A stretch of 64,000 nt of DNA from Candidatus Binatia bacterium (GCA_029248525.1 JAQWJE010000016.1:1-64000), one strand, 5' to 3'. Positions 44,962-54,338 are shown, counted from the first letter of the stretch. The notes: generated by a model not told the origin, from the letters alone. Translations and numbers: made by a program.

Positions 44962-45858
44962 GTGTCCAACGATTCGCGCCCCGTCAGAGTCGCTCTCGTC
45001 CAGATGGCTTGTCAGGAGGAGCCCTCTGCCAATTTGCAAAGGGCCCTGAGACTGGTCGAAGAAGCCGCTGGCAAGGGGGCGCAGATCGTCTGCCTCCCGG
45101 AGCTCTTTCGGACGCGCTATTTTTGTCAGTCCGAAGATCACGCGAACTTCGCGCTTGCGGAATCCATTCCGGGTCCGACCACGGAGGTCTTGGCGGCGAC
45201 CGCGAAACGACTCGGTGTGGTTCTGGTCGGATCAGTTTTCGAGCGTCGTGCCGCCGGTCTCTATCATAATACGGCCTGTGTCTTTGACGCGGACGGCCGG
45301 ATGGTCGGGATTTATCGCAAGGCTCATATTCCTGATGATCCGCTGTACTACGAGAAGTTTTATTTCACCCCCGGCGATACCGGATATCGTTCTTTTGCAA
45401 CGAAATTCGGGCGGATCGGCGTTCTGGTGTGTTGGGATCAGTGGTTCCCCGAAGCCGCCCGGCTGGCCACGCTGGCAGGCGCCGAGATTCTGTTTTATCC
45501 CACGGCGATCGGTTGGCATGCGGAGGAGAAAGATTCTCACGGCGCGACGCAATTTTCGGCATGGCAGACGGTCCAGAGGGGCCATGCGATAGCCAACGGG
45601 ATTTTCACCGCGGCACCCAATCGGGTGGGCGTGGAGGGCACCGTCGAGTTTTGGGGCGGCTCGTTTGTGACGGCACCAAGTGGCGAAGTCCTGGCTGCAG
45701 CTTCCTCCGGGAGTGAGGAAGTCCTCATCGCGGATTGCCGCCTTGGCGCAATCGAGGAGACGCGCCAGCATTGGCCATTCCTGCGAGACCGTCGCGTGGA
45801 TACCTACGCCGGGCTGCTGCGCCTCGCTGATGATGAAGGCGACGAGACCGGGGAATGA
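44962..45858 (+). CDS. aguB: N-carbamoylputrescine amidase (nitrilase superfamily)
   Basis: 298 residues from a GTG with AAGGAAGG upstream. The nitrilase triad is visible: Glu in VCLPELFRTRYFCQ, Lys in GIYRKAHIPDDP and Cys in GVLVCWDQWFPEAARL. YYEKFYFTPGD and YPTAIGWH are diagnostic of AguB among the family. It hydrolyses N-carbamoylputrescine to putrescine, CO2 and ammonia. It overlaps agmatine deiminase by ATGA, so the two steps from agmatine to putrescine are co-translated. Confidence 0.95.
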   Translation: MSNDSRPVRVALVQMACQEEPSANLQRALRLVEEAAGKGAQIVCLPELFRTRYFCQSEDHANFALAESIPGPTTEVLAATAKRLGVVLVGSVFERRAAGLYHNTACVFDADGRMVGIYRKAHIPDDPLYYEKFYFTPGDTGYRSFATKFGRIGVLVCWDQWFPEAARLATLAGAEILFYPTAIGWHAEEKDSHGATQFSAWQTVQRGHAIANGIFTAAPNRVGVEGTVEFWGGSFVTAPSGEVLAAASSGSEEVLIADCRLGAIEETRQHWPFLRDRRVDTYAGLLRLADDEGDETGE

Positions 45859-46901
45859 GTTCCCCTCCGTCCGGATTTCGTTGGCCAGCCGAATGGGAGC
45901 CTCATGCAGCAACCTGGCTGGTATGGCCCCATAACCCTGACACCTGGCCTGGAAAGCTCTCGCGTATCCCGCCGGTTTTTGCGCAAATGGTTCGAGCCTT
46001 GCTCCCCGGTGAGCGTGTCGAGATCCTCGTCCGCACGGCGGCGGAGCAAGCGGCGGCTGAATTTGTATTGACGGAGCACCGAGCGCTTGGCGCAGGCGTT
46101 CGATTTCACATGATTGACTCCAACGATTCGTGGGTTCGTGATCATGGGCCAGTTTTTCTTCGCAATGAAGCTGGCACCCTGCGCGCTCTGGACTGGGGTT
46201 ATAATGCTTGGGGCGCAAAGTACCCGGATTGGGCTGCCGACGCGCTCGTGGCGGTTCGTATCGCCGATCAACTTGATCTGGAGGTCCAGCGGCCCGGAAT
46301 TATTCTGGAGGGGGGATCGATCGATGGCGATGGTCAGGGGACGGTGCTCACCACCGAGTCCTGTCTTCTCAACCCGAACCGGAATCCCGGCCTGAAACGT
46401 CCGGATGTCGAGGGCCAGTTGGCTCGTTATCTGGGCGCTGAAAAGGTTCTCTGGCTGGGCGAGGGGATTGCGGGGGATGATACCGACGGACATATCGATG
46501 ATCTGACGCGCTTTGTGGCGCCGGGTGTGGTGGTGACGGCCATCGAGACAAATCCCGAGGATGCCAATTATGGACCGCTGCAGGAAAACCGCGATCGTCT
46601 GTCGGGCATGCGGGACGCGACCGGCCGTGTGCTGGAAGTCGTGGAGCTTCCGATGCCGGCACCGCTCCGAGAAAACGATCTCCGCTTGCCCGCTTCCTAC
46701 GCGAATTTCTATATCGCCAACGGGGTCGTACTGGTCCCGGTTTTCGAGGATGCGGCCGATGCCCGAGCGCTTGGAGTGCTGGGCGAATTATTGCCCGACC
46801 GGGCGATTGTCGGGATCCCCGCAAGGGATCTGGTGCTCGGCCTTGGCGCCTGCCACTGCCTGACCCAGCAGCAACCCGCCGACGGCCCCGGTAGCTGCTG
46901 A
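45855..46901 (+). CDS. aguA: agmatine deiminase
   Basis: 348 residues. FRWPAEWEPHAATWLVWPHN is the family N-terminus, NDSWVRDHGPVF and GGSIDGDGQGTVLTTESCLLNPNRNP follow, DDTDGHIDDLTRF carries the catalytic His and Asp, and LGACHCLTQQQP the catalytic Cys near the C-terminus. It converts agmatine to N-carbamoylputrescine plus ammonia; AguB then completes putrescine. This is the alternative to the agmatinase route. A weak GGGCC/GGCCC hairpin about 25 nt downstream (46923-46940) may end the operon. Confidence 0.96.
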   Translation: MSSPPSGFRWPAEWEPHAATWLVWPHNPDTWPGKLSRIPPVFAQMVRALLPGERVEILVRTAAEQAAAEFVLTEHRALGAGVRFHMIDSNDSWVRDHGPVFLRNEAGTLRALDWGYNAWGAKYPDWAADALVAVRIADQLDLEVQRPGIILEGGSIDGDGQGTVLTTESCLLNPNRNPGLKRPDVEGQLARYLGAEKVLWLGEGIAGDDTDGHIDDLTRFVAPGVVVTAIETNPEDANYGPLQENRDRLSGMRDATGRVLEVVELPMPAPLRENDLRLPASYANFYIANGVVLVPVFEDAADARALGVLGELLPDRAIVGIPARDLVLGLGACHCLTQQQPADGPGSC

Positions 46902-47031
46902 GCGAGCCCTTTTGGGGGGATAGGGCCGACCCTTTGGCCCTCCGAAAGAGGCGGGTTTGCCGCGAAATGCCTGTGGCAGGGATTCGGCAGGCCCCCGTTC
47001 ACATTCCATCATTCTTCGTTAAGCTACGACT

Positions 47032-48846
47032 GTGGCGATCAACGAAGACAAGTCGAAAACCGAAGTTTCCATGGACGAAATGCGCGAACGTTACCGTCAT
47101 GAGCGCGAGAAAAGACTGCGCTCTGATGGAATGGCGCAGTTTCAGGAGTTCAAGGGGGCGTTTGCCTCTTTCGACGAGGATCCCTTTGTCGAGCCCGGTT
47201 TCTCTCGGGAGCCTATCGTCGCCGAGCATGAAGTCGTGATTGTGGGCGGCGGTTTTGGCGGCATGCTCACGGCCGTCAATCTGATCCGGGAGGGTGTCGA
47301 GGACTTCACGATTGTCGAGAAGGGCGGGGACTTCGGCGGGACCTGGTACTGGAATCGTTACCCCGGATGTATGTGCGATGTAGAGTCCTACACATACTTG
47401 CCGCTGCTTGAGGAAACCGGCTACATGCCTACCGAGAGGTACGCGAGTGCAACCGAGATCTTCGAGCATTGCCAGCGGATCGGAAACCATTTCGACCTCT
47501 ACCGACGCGCCATGTTCCAGACTGAAATCGAGGGTGCGGTCTGGAACGATGTCGACCATCGGTGGACGATCACCACCAGTCGGGGCGATACGTTGACCAC
47601 GAAGTTCTTCGTGGCTGCCGGCGGAATCCTGCACAAGGCCAAACTGCCGGGCATCCCGGGCATCAACGATTTCGAGGGGCATACCTTCCACACCAGTCGT
47701 TGGGACTATGCCTACACCGGAGGAAGCGCGACCGAGCCCATGGCCAAGCTCGCCGACAAGCGCGTCGGGATCATCGGGACCGGTGCAACCGGCGTCCAGG
47801 CCGTACCTCAACTCGCCCGGGTGGCGAAAGAAGTCTACGTCTTCCAGCGCACGCCCTCGGGCGTTGGCGTGCGGGATAATGGACCGACAGATGCGGAGTG
47901 GTTTCAATCGCTGAAGCCCGGCTGGCAGGATGAGCGGATGTCGAACTTTACGGCCGCCGTGACCGGAGAAAAGCCCGAGGTGGATCTCGTCTCGGATGGT
48001 TGGACGGATGTTTTGTGGGTCAACACTCAGGACCCTGCGGTCAACGAGGGTCTCGAATTCGAGGACCTCGAGCGAATCGACTTCGAAGTCATGCAGCGAT
48101 TGCGGGATCGCGTCGATGCGACGATCGAGGACCCCGCGACGGCCGAAAAGCTCAAGGCCTGGTACGGCAAGCACTGCAAACGGGTCACCTTCCATGACGA
48201 TTATCTGCCGGCTTTCAACGAACCGAATGTCGAGCTGGTCGATACCGACGGTCTGGGGGTCAAGCAGGTGACACCGAAGGGGGTCGTGGTCGGCGATACC
48301 GAGTACCCGATCGACCTGCTGATTTTTGCCTCCGGATTTGAGGTCACGACACCTCTGGTGCAGCGACTGGGCTTCGATCCGGTCGGCCGAAACGGCCAGA
48401 CGCTCAGCGAGCGTTGGGAGGATGGCGCTCGGACCCTGCATGGAATTCTATCGGCCGATTTTCCGAATATGCTGGTGATCAGCACCGTCCAGGCCGGGTT
48501 CGGCACGAACTTCGTTCATTTCCTCTCGGAGTCCTCCAAGCACGTAGCCTGGTTGGTTGGCGCCTGTCATGCCGAAAAGATCGAGAGCATCGAAGCCACG
48601 CCCGAGGCTGAGGAGGAGTGGATTGCCACCCTCTGGACAGTTGCCCGAGGCCTCGCACGGTATTCGTCGGTCTGCACGCCGGGTTACTACAATGGGGAGG
48701 GGATTGTGACCAAGGCGGCGGCCCGCAATGTCACCTATCCGGGAAATCTCCAGCACTATATCGATTATTTGATCCGGTGGCGGGATGCAGGCGGTTTCGT
48801 AGGCGCTCGAGTGGTTCGCGCGGGCGAGGGGCCGGCGAAGTCCTAG
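47032..48846 (+). CDS. flavin-dependent Baeyer-Villiger monooxygenase
   Basis: 604 residues from a GTG start. An N-terminal stretch of about 65 residues precedes the FAD motif [38 protein letters not shown] is the cyclohexanone-monooxygenase-type active-site region. The fingerprint [13 protein letters not shown] matches FxGxxxHxxxW exactly, and the NADPH motif is [18 protein letters not shown]. Enzymes of this class insert oxygen next to a carbonyl in cyclic, aromatic or long-chain ketones. The N-terminal extension and the [10 protein letters not shown] insert point to the longer (phenylacetone/steroid-type) subgroup. It stands alone, so the substrate is open. Confidence 0.93.
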   Translation: MAINEDKSKTEVSMDEMRERYRHEREKRLRSDGMAQFQEFKGAFASFDEDPFVEPGFSREPIVAEHEVVIVGGGFGGMLTAVNLIREGVEDFTIVEKGGDFGGTWYWNRYPGCMCDVESYTYLPLLEETGYMPTERYASATEIFEHCQRIGNHFDLYRRAMFQTEIEGAVWNDVDHRWTITTSRGDTLTTKFFVAAGGILHKAKLPGIPGINDFEGHTFHTSRWDYAYTGGSATEPMAKLADKRVGIIGTGATGVQAVPQLARVAKEVYVFQRTPSGVGVRDNGPTDAEWFQSLKPGWQDERMSNFTAAVTGEKPEVDLVSDGWTDVLWVNTQDPAVNEGLEFEDLERIDFEVMQRLRDRVDATIEDPATAEKLKAWYGKHCKRVTFHDDYLPAFNEPNVELVDTDGLGVKQVTPKGVVVGDTEYPIDLLIFASGFEVTTPLVQRLGFDPVGRNGQTLSERWEDGARTLHGILSADFPNMLVISTVQAGFGTNFVHFLSESSKHVAWLVGACHAEKIESIEATPEAEEEWIATLWTVARGLARYSSVCTPGYYNGEGIVTKAAARNVTYPGNLQHYIDYLIRWRDAGGFVGARVVRAGEGPAKS

Positions 48847-48850
48847 GTCG

Positions 48851-48866
48851 CTAGCCTCCCGGCTAG
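48851..48866. terminator. hairpin at convergent stops
   Basis: CTAGCC (48851-48856) and GGCTAG (48861-48866) flank a TCCC loop. It starts 4 nt past the monooxygenase stop and includes the TAG stop of the minus-strand membrane protein gene, as in the 23437-23456 hairpin. Confidence 0.45.
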
Positions 48867-50029
48867 GGCGTCGTGCTGATGGACCCCCACACGTTGAGGG
48901 TGATCGCGATCGTGCTGGCTGCAGCGAGCAAGGGATACCAACCGCGTCCGTCTCGAGTGAAAGCCGAGAGCGCGACCGGGAGGAGGAGCGGCATGAGATC
49001 GAGCATGTAGCGGGAGCCGAATTGCGTCGAGCCCTGATAGGAGTAGACGAGGTAGAAGCTGAACATGCAGATCAGCGCGGGGATGCCGGCGCGCACCAGA
49101 GGAGGTCGCCAGCACGGCAGGAAAACCCCGATCAGGAATGGGCTCAGAAAAAAGAGCGTTTGCCCGCCGGAGTGGAACCTGAGGAATGGAGGTTCCGCGA
49201 GGATCTCCGGCATCGCTGTGGTGTAGAAGACGAGATTGGCCCACACATAGCTGGCCGAGAAGTCGATGGAGGTATGGGTCCATTCCGACCAGGCTGCAGT
49301 ATAGCTGTTTTGAAACGGGTCTCCGAAAAGAGCTGTATTATATCCGAGAATGAGCAGCCCGGGCGGCAGACAGCCGAGGGCAAAGCGAAGCACGTTATGC
49401 AGTGCCTCCCGTTGGTTCTGCGATCCGAACCAGGCCAGCAGTGCAAAGGCGGGAGCGGCAAAGAGAATTGAATAGCGGATCTGGGCGGCGATCATGAAGC
49501 ATATCCCGGCCAGCACGAATTGCTTTCGCAGCGCCGCAAAAATCAAGGCGCCAACGAAGAAGAAATTTCCTTCGCTATGCATGAGCAGCCAGACGCTGCC
49601 CACCCGTGCGCTATGGAAAGTCGAGGTGCCGAGCACGTAGAGCACGGGCGCGACCAGTCGCAGGGGACGCAACGTCGGGATGCCGGCAAAGAGTCGATAG
49701 AATAGAACGGCGGTCAGGAAAATGAGTGCCGAATTGAAGACGGTCTGGCCGAAGCCGTTGCCTCCCAGCGCAGCAAAGGGAACCATCACGAGTGTCGCCA
49801 TCGGCGGATAACTGAGATACTTGCGCCCCTCGAACGTGAAGGTCTCCATCCAGCGAATCCTGTCGGGAAGGTCGAAATTCCCCTCGAGGATTCGATCGGC
49901 CACCACCATGGGGCCGTTATAGGGGTTGGTCCGGGCCGGTGGCGTGACCGTGATCAGGATCGCGGCCAGAAGGGCGAAGACTACAGCGGCGTGCAGGCGT
50001 TCGTCCTGCAGCCACTTCATGCATCGCAT
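48863..50029 (-). CDS. polytopic membrane protein, possibly GT-C glycosyltransferase-like
   Basis: About 388 residues from the ATG at 50029 (50020 is an alternative). Roughly ten hydrophobic helices follow a short N-terminus; after the first there is a periplasmic loop PPARTNPYNGPMVVADRILEGNFDLPDRIRW and KYLSYPPMATLVMVPFAALGG, the placement seen in GT-C glycosyltransferases that take sugars from polyprenyl phosphates. LVYSYQGSTQFGSRYMLDLMPLLLP near the C-terminus also recurs in such proteins. No acidic catalytic pair can be assigned with confidence. It is downstream of the EF-P-like gene by 16 nt. Confidence 0.6.
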   Translation of the reverse strand: MRCMKWLQDERLHAAVVFALLAAILITVTPPARTNPYNGPMVVADRILEGNFDLPDRIRWMETFTFEGRKYLSYPPMATLVMVPFAALGGNGFGQTVFNSALIFLTAVLFYRLFAGIPTLRPLRLVAPVLYVLGTSTFHSARVGSVWLLMHSEGNFFFVGALIFAALRKQFVLAGICFMIAAQIRYSILFAAPAFALLAWFGSQNQREALHNVLRFALGCLPPGLLILGYNTALFGDPFQNSYTAAWSEWTHTSIDFSASYVWANLVFYTTAMPEILAEPPFLRFHSGGQTLFFLSPFLIGVFLPCWRPPLVRAGIPALICMFSFYLVYSYQGSTQFGSRYMLDLMPLLLPVALSAFTRDGRGWYPLLAAASTIAITLNVWGSISTTP

Positions 50030-50045
50030 CCGTGGCCTGCGCGCA

Positions 50046-50618
50046 TCAGCCTTTGACCCGGGAGATGAAACGCGATTCGCGAGTATCGACTTGTACCAAT
50101 TCGCCGTTCTCCAGGTAGGCGGGTACCTGGATTTCGACACCCGTCTCGAGGGTCGCTGGTTTGGTCTGCGCTTGCGCGGTCGCACCCTTGATGGACGGCG
50201 CTGTCTCGGTGACCAGAAGGTTGACGGTATTGGGCAGGTCGACGCCGAGGACCTCGTCTCCCATCACCATGGAGCGAATGCCCTCGAGCCCTTCCTTGAG
50301 GAACCCGGCGGCATCGCCGAGAGCTTCTGTGGTGAGAGCAAATTGCTCGTAGCTGGCGGTGTCCATGAAATGGAACTCGCCTGCATCGGAGTAGAGGAAT
50401 TGCACCGCCTTGAACTCGAGATTGGCCTCGGCGACCTTGTCGCCTCCACGGAAGGATTTCTCCAGCACCTGACCGGTCCGGAGGTTGCGTACCTTGATCT
50501 TGGAGATGGAAGACGCACCTCTTGCCGAGGGGCTTTGCACCGCTACGTCCGTAATCGAGTAGGGGTCGCCATCAATCATGATGCGGACACCGCGCTTGAA
50601 ATCACCTGTGGAAATCAT
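50046..50618 (-). CDS. elongation factor P-like protein of the EfpL (YeiP) subgroup
   Basis: 190 residues with three EF-P beta-barrel domains. The loop that reaches the ribosomal peptidyl-transferase centre reads QSPSARGAS with Arg33 at its tip, as in E. coli YeiP/EfpL (SPTARGA), not the PGKG of Lys-modified EF-P or the PGRG of Arg-rhamnosylated EF-P. Domain III, ETAPSIKGATAQAQTKPATLETGVEIQVPAYL, is also closest to YeiP. EF-P proteins rescue ribosomes stalled at polyproline; EfpL is reported to help at further motifs and to use unmodified Arg. Pro-rich proteins in this window are possible clients. Confidence 0.9.
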   Translation of the reverse strand: MISTGDFKRGVRIMIDGDPYSITDVAVQSPSARGASSISKIKVRNLRTGQVLEKSFRGGDKVAEANLEFKAVQFLYSDAGEFHFMDTASYEQFALTTEALGDAAGFLKEGLEGIRSMVMGDEVLGVDLPNTVNLLVTETAPSIKGATAQAQTKPATLETGVEIQVPAYLENGELVQVDTRESRFISRVKG

Positions 50619-50705
50619 GCTCTTGATCTAACGATGCGGGCATCGAATTGCATCGTCAGGATTCGTTTCTGCAAAAACTCCTGCTTGCGATAGAATCTCT
50701 TCCGG

Positions 50706-51386
50706 ATGGCTCGGGTCGATCATAAATCTGTGGTGGTGGTCTTCGCCCGGGAACCTGTTCCCGGAGGCGTCAAAACCAGACTCGCCGCCAGTGTCGGTGA
50801 CGCGGCTGCGCTGGCCTTCTACCGCGCATTCCTCGAAGATTTACTCGCTGAGCTGCAGAGAGGTACCTGGAGTCTGCGGGTTGCGGTGGCGGGGGATCCC
50901 GAACGATTTGCCGCGACCTTCGGGCTTGATCCGGCGATTTGTCTGTCGCAGGGCGAGGGGGATCTGGGTGCCCGCATGGAGACTGCATTCCGCAGCCTGC
51001 TGGGCGCCGGTTCGTGGGATCGTTGCTTGCTCGTGGGGTCCGATATGCCCCAGCTGGCCGTCAAGGATCTGGCGCTCGCCGATGCGGCGCTTGCGATGGG
51101 GGAGGCGGATGTCGTTCTCGGTCCCGCATTGGATGGCGGATATTATCTGGTCGGGATGGCACGGCCGCATCCGATCTTCTCCGGGGTTTCGTGGAGCACC
51201 GCGGGGGTTCTTCGGCAGACCCGGGAGCTGGCACGGCAACTGGGCCTCCGGACAAAGCTGCTTGCCGAGGCCTTCGACGTGGACACCGCGGAAGACCTTC
51301 AGCGACTCGGCTCCTGGCTGAAGGATGCCCATCCGGGGGCTTTGCCCCGAACACGGGTGGTTTGGCGCGACTTTTCCCGCCCGTGA
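50706..51386 (+). CDS. DUF2064 / TIGR04282 family nucleotidyl- or glycosyltransferase
   Basis: 226 residues. FAREPVPGGVKTRLAASVG is the conserved N-terminal loop, LLVGSDMPQL the metal region, ADVVLGPALDGGYYLVGMARP and FDVDTAEDLQRL the C-terminal signature. The fold is GT-A, related to CofC and MobA nucleotidyltransferases. Members have been linked to arsenosugar and other small glycosides, but most are uncharacterised. It is divergent from the EfpL gene and precedes an M16 peptidase gene. Confidence 0.85.
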   Translation: MARVDHKSVVVVFAREPVPGGVKTRLAASVGDAAALAFYRAFLEDLLAELQRGTWSLRVAVAGDPERFAATFGLDPAICLSQGEGDLGARMETAFRSLLGAGSWDRCLLVGSDMPQLAVKDLALADAALAMGEADVVLGPALDGGYYLVGMARPHPIFSGVSWSTAGVLRQTRELARQLGLRTKLLAEAFDVDTAEDLQRLGSWLKDAHPGALPRTRVVWRDFSRP

Positions 51387-51453
51387 CGGTTTTTCAGTCC
51401 CTTTTGACCGAGGCTGGCTTGCGTCCTTGGCGAGATTCCCGTTCCACAGGGGA

Positions 51454-52662
51454 GTGATTGCAAAATCTTCGATCCATGACTTCGAGCTGGCGGGACTCCG
51501 GGTCTTGCTCGAAACCACCGAAAGTCCTCTGGTGGCCGTCTGCCTGAGCATCGGTGCCGGAGCGCGCTTTGATGGCGACAAGCCGGGGCTGGCTCATATG
51601 AGCGAACATATGCTCTTTCAGGGAACGGAGAAATTCGACCAGTTGGCACTGAATCGGCGTGCCGCGGAAGTCGGAGGCGGTCATAACGCCTTTACCGGCT
51701 ACGACACCATCGCGATCAGTATGGAATCGTTTCCGGAGTCGCTTGGCCAGGCTCTCGAAATTCTGTTCGAGCAATTTTATGGCAGCGAGGTGGACCCCGG
51801 TCGTTTCCGCAAGGAGAGGCATATCGTTCTCGACGAGATTCGGGGCGTGCGGGAAGATCCTTTCGAGAGTCTTGGCGAGCGCGCTTGGCGCGAATTCTTC
51901 GCCGATCCGATCGGACACCCGATCGCCGGGACAGCCGGCTCCGTGCGCGGTTTGGCGGCCGCCGATGTGCGAGATTTCTATCGACGCTATTTTGTAAATG
52001 CGAATGCCGTTTTATCCGTTGTGGGCGACGTTGATCGTCGGAGTTTGCAACGACTCCTGACTCCGTGGCTCGATCGTTCGAAGGTCGGGCGGCGACGGCG
52101 TACCTCGCGGATTCGGCCCGGTCGGGGGAGGCCCTCTCGCCTGCGATCGCGGTCAGGCGGTCAGTCGCACGTCTATCGTCTGCAGGAGATCGATCGCCAG
52201 CCCCGGAATTTTCTCGCCGTGCAGGTAGCTCTGGATCTGGTTGGCGCCGACCCGGACAGCCATCTCTTTCAGGCGATTCGGGAAGAGCACGGATTGGGCT
52301 ACGATGTGGCAGCTGATGCGGAGTGGGGCGCGGGATTTGCTGCGATCATGCTCTCGGCGAGTGCCGGGCCCGGTGAGGGACGCTCGTTGGCGAAAGTCCT
52401 CGACGACGTCTTGCGGGTCTCCGCCGATGAGGGATTTTCCACCGATGATTTGCAGCGGGCGCGGCTGAAAAGGCGCTACGAGCATGCGTTGTTGGCCGAG
52501 CGCCGGCTCGACCGGGCGATCGCACGGGCCGAATCCGCCTTGACCGGTTTTCCCTCGCTCGAAGAAACGCGCGCGATCCTTGACGATTTGGGTCACGACG
52601 AGATCCTGCGGGCGTGGCGCAAGGCTGTGGGCGGCCGCGGGCTCGTCTGCTTGCGGGATTGA
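51454..52662 (+). CDS. M16 family zinc peptidase (insulinase/processing-peptidase-like)
   Basis: About 402 residues. HMSEHMLFQGTEKF holds the inverted zinc motif HxxEH and EIRGVREDPFESL the downstream Glu ligand; ALNRRAAEVGGGHNAFTGYD and GHPIAGTAGSVRGLAAADVRDFYRRYFVNANAVLSVVGDVD are standard M16 segments. The C-terminal half is the non-catalytic repeat domain. An Arg-rich stretch (about residues 210-235) joins the halves. The start is uncertain: the GTG at 51454 lacks room for its ribosome site and a TTG at 51427 is possible. No signal peptide is seen. It could form dimers like bacterial PqqL/YmxG-type peptidases; the substrate is unknown. Confidence 0.87.
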   Translation: MIAKSSIHDFELAGLRVLLETTESPLVAVCLSIGAGARFDGDKPGLAHMSEHMLFQGTEKFDQLALNRRAAEVGGGHNAFTGYDTIAISMESFPESLGQALEILFEQFYGSEVDPGRFRKERHIVLDEIRGVREDPFESLGERAWREFFADPIGHPIAGTAGSVRGLAAADVRDFYRRYFVNANAVLSVVGDVDRRSLQRLLTPWLDRSKVGRRRRTSRIRPGRGRPSRLRSRSGGQSHVYRLQEIDRQPRNFLAVQVALDLVGADPDSHLFQAIREEHGLGYDVAADAEWGAGFAAIMLSASAGPGEGRSLAKVLDDVLRVSADEGFSTDDLQRARLKRRYEHALLAERRLDRAIARAESALTGFPSLEETRAILDDLGHDEILRAWRKAVGGRGLVCLRD

Positions 52663-52744
52663 TTCGGCCCGCACGGCGGGGGCCCCGGGAGGCTCTGATT
52701 TCCGGAATTGGCTGTTCCCGCAGCGGCTTGTTTAAGTCGTATGC

Positions 52745-54280
52745 GTGGAGCAACGTAATCAACTCGCGGTCTTTATCGATTTCGACAATATCGAAATCGG
52801 TGTGAAGTCGACTCTCAACACGACCCTCGATCTTTCGATGGTACTGGATGCCCTCAAGGAGCGGGGCGAGGTCGTCTCCAAGAGCGCCTATGGGGATTGG
52901 GCTCGCGCCGGTACCCATAGCCGTACGCTCACCGATCACGCTGTTCATATGGTGCAGCGGAACGTCACCCCCCGGGGCGACAAGAACGGCGCCGACATCA
53001 ATTTGGTCGTCGATGCACTGGAAATGTGCTTCACCCACCCACATATCGACGGATTTGCCATCGTCGGGGGTGATTCCGATTTCATCGCGCTCGTCGAGAA
53101 ACTCAAGCAATTTGGCAAGCGCGTGTATATCGTCGGGGGCCGCGGTTTCACCAGCGGCACCATGCAGCGCAACTGTCACGAGTTCATTTCCTACGAGAAC
53201 TTGCTCGGAGGAGGACGTGGCGGTCGTGGCGGCGGGCAGAACCGCGGTGGCGGTGGTGGCCGCATGTCGCTCGACAAGGGCTTCGAAAAGGTCCAGCGCG
53301 CCCTCAAGATTCTCGCCGACAAAGGTGTGCAGCCCCAACTCGGTCCGATTAAAAGCACGCTTCTGCAGCTGGACTCCACGTTCAGCGAGCGGGATTTTGG
53401 CGTCTCTTCCTTCCGAGAGTTCATCCAGAAGCTGGCCGATAAACGCCTGCTTTCGATGAAGCGCATCGATCAGGGCTATCTCGTGGAATCCACCAGCGAT
53501 AGCGTCCCGGAACGTGCCCCGGAGAGTTCCTCAAAGGACGAAGCCGCCTCGGAGGAAACTCCGGAAGCCGGCAAAGAGTCGGCTGCGACAGCACCGGCCA
53601 GCGCCCCCGAGGCACCGGCGGCGCCCGCGTCGACCGAGCCGATACCGCCCGAGGAAGGATTGAAACTCCTGGGCCAGGCGGCCGCAAATCTGGCGGAGAA
53701 GCGATCCGGAAAACCCGTCTATGTCCGCCATCTGGCGCAGGAACTTCGCGCGATTGTCGGCGAGTTTGACGAATCTCGGTTCGGTTTCCGCACCCTTACG
53801 GAAATGGCTCACGAGGCCCAAAAGGCGGGCCTCCTCAGCATGCAGCGCGACCGGGTGGGTGCCTGGCGGGTGACCGCCACAGCGGGCGGGAATGCGACGG
53901 CCGAGACCAGCGAGGCCACCAGCCCGGCTGCGGAGGCAGAGAAGTCCGAGGCCTTGTCGAGCGAAACGGAATCCAACGTGGACGAGGCCGCCGACGCGGG
54001 CACGAACGACGCTTCCCCGGCGGGGGCGGATGCCGAAGAAAAGGAAGCGGCGGCGACGCCGGCCAGGACGGGCACCAAAAAGACCGCTGCCAAGAAAGCT
54101 ACTGCCAAAAAGACCGCCGCCAAGAAGACGACTTCCAAGGCGACGACCAAGAAGGCAACCACGAAAAAGGCCACAACCAAGAAGACTACGGCCAAGAAGG
54201 CAGGCACCAAGAAAGCCGCCACCAAGAAGACGACCGCCAAGAAGGCCACGACCAAAAAGGCCGACGACAGCGATTCCTGA
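52745..54280 (+). CDS. NYN-domain RNase-like protein with RGG box, two OST-HTH (LOTUS) domains and H1-like tail
   Basis: 511 residues from a GTG. Residues 7-152 are an NYN (PIN-like) domain: VFIDFDNIE (Asp12, Asp14), KNGADINLVVDALE (Asp84) and IVGGDSDF (Asp110, Asp112) supply the acidic metal site. Residues 155-173 are an RGG-type Gly/Arg box. Residues 178-248 and 304-378 look like two OST-HTH/LOTUS domains (QPQLGPIKSTLLQLDSTFSE, DFGVSSFREFIQKL; RFGFRTLTEMAHEAQKAGLL), separated by a Pro/Glu/Ala linker. Residues 443-506 are a repeated AKKTTAKK-type Lys/Ala/Thr tail like histone H1. The order recalls animal MARF1/limkain b1. An RNA-binding endonuclease is inferred. Confidence 0.88.
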   Translation: MEQRNQLAVFIDFDNIEIGVKSTLNTTLDLSMVLDALKERGEVVSKSAYGDWARAGTHSRTLTDHAVHMVQRNVTPRGDKNGADINLVVDALEMCFTHPHIDGFAIVGGDSDFIALVEKLKQFGKRVYIVGGRGFTSGTMQRNCHEFISYENLLGGGRGGRGGGQNRGGGGGRMSLDKGFEKVQRALKILADKGVQPQLGPIKSTLLQLDSTFSERDFGVSSFREFIQKLADKRLLSMKRIDQGYLVESTSDSVPERAPESSSKDEAASEETPEAGKESAATAPASAPEAPAAPASTEPIPPEEGLKLLGQAAANLAEKRSGKPVYVRHLAQELRAIVGEFDESRFGFRTLTEMAHEAQKAGLLSMQRDRVGAWRVTATAGGNATAETSEATSPAAEAEKSEALSSETESNVDEAADAGTNDASPAGADAEEKEAAATPARTGTKKTAAKKATAKKTAAKKTTSKATTKKATTKKATTKKTTAKKAGTKKAATKKTTAKKATTKKADDSDS

Positions 54281-54300
54281 AAACTAGCCGCGAGGGTCGA

Positions 54301-54330
54301 TGCGAGAACGCCGCCGGCCCTTGTCTCGCA
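54301..54330. terminator. hairpin between convergent NYN and SNF2 genes
   Basis: TGCGAGA (54301-54307) and TCTCGCA (54324-54330) form a 7-bp stem with a 16-nt loop in the 58-nt gap between the two converging genes. There is no U-run. Confidence 0.35.
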
Positions 54331-54338
54331 AGACCTCT

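Noticed and set aside
52080-52160. Frameshift in the M16 peptidase at the Arg-rich stretch
   Set aside because: The frame before and after is the same and the following GGQSHVYRLQ fits the family, so an Arg-rich linker is the simpler reading.
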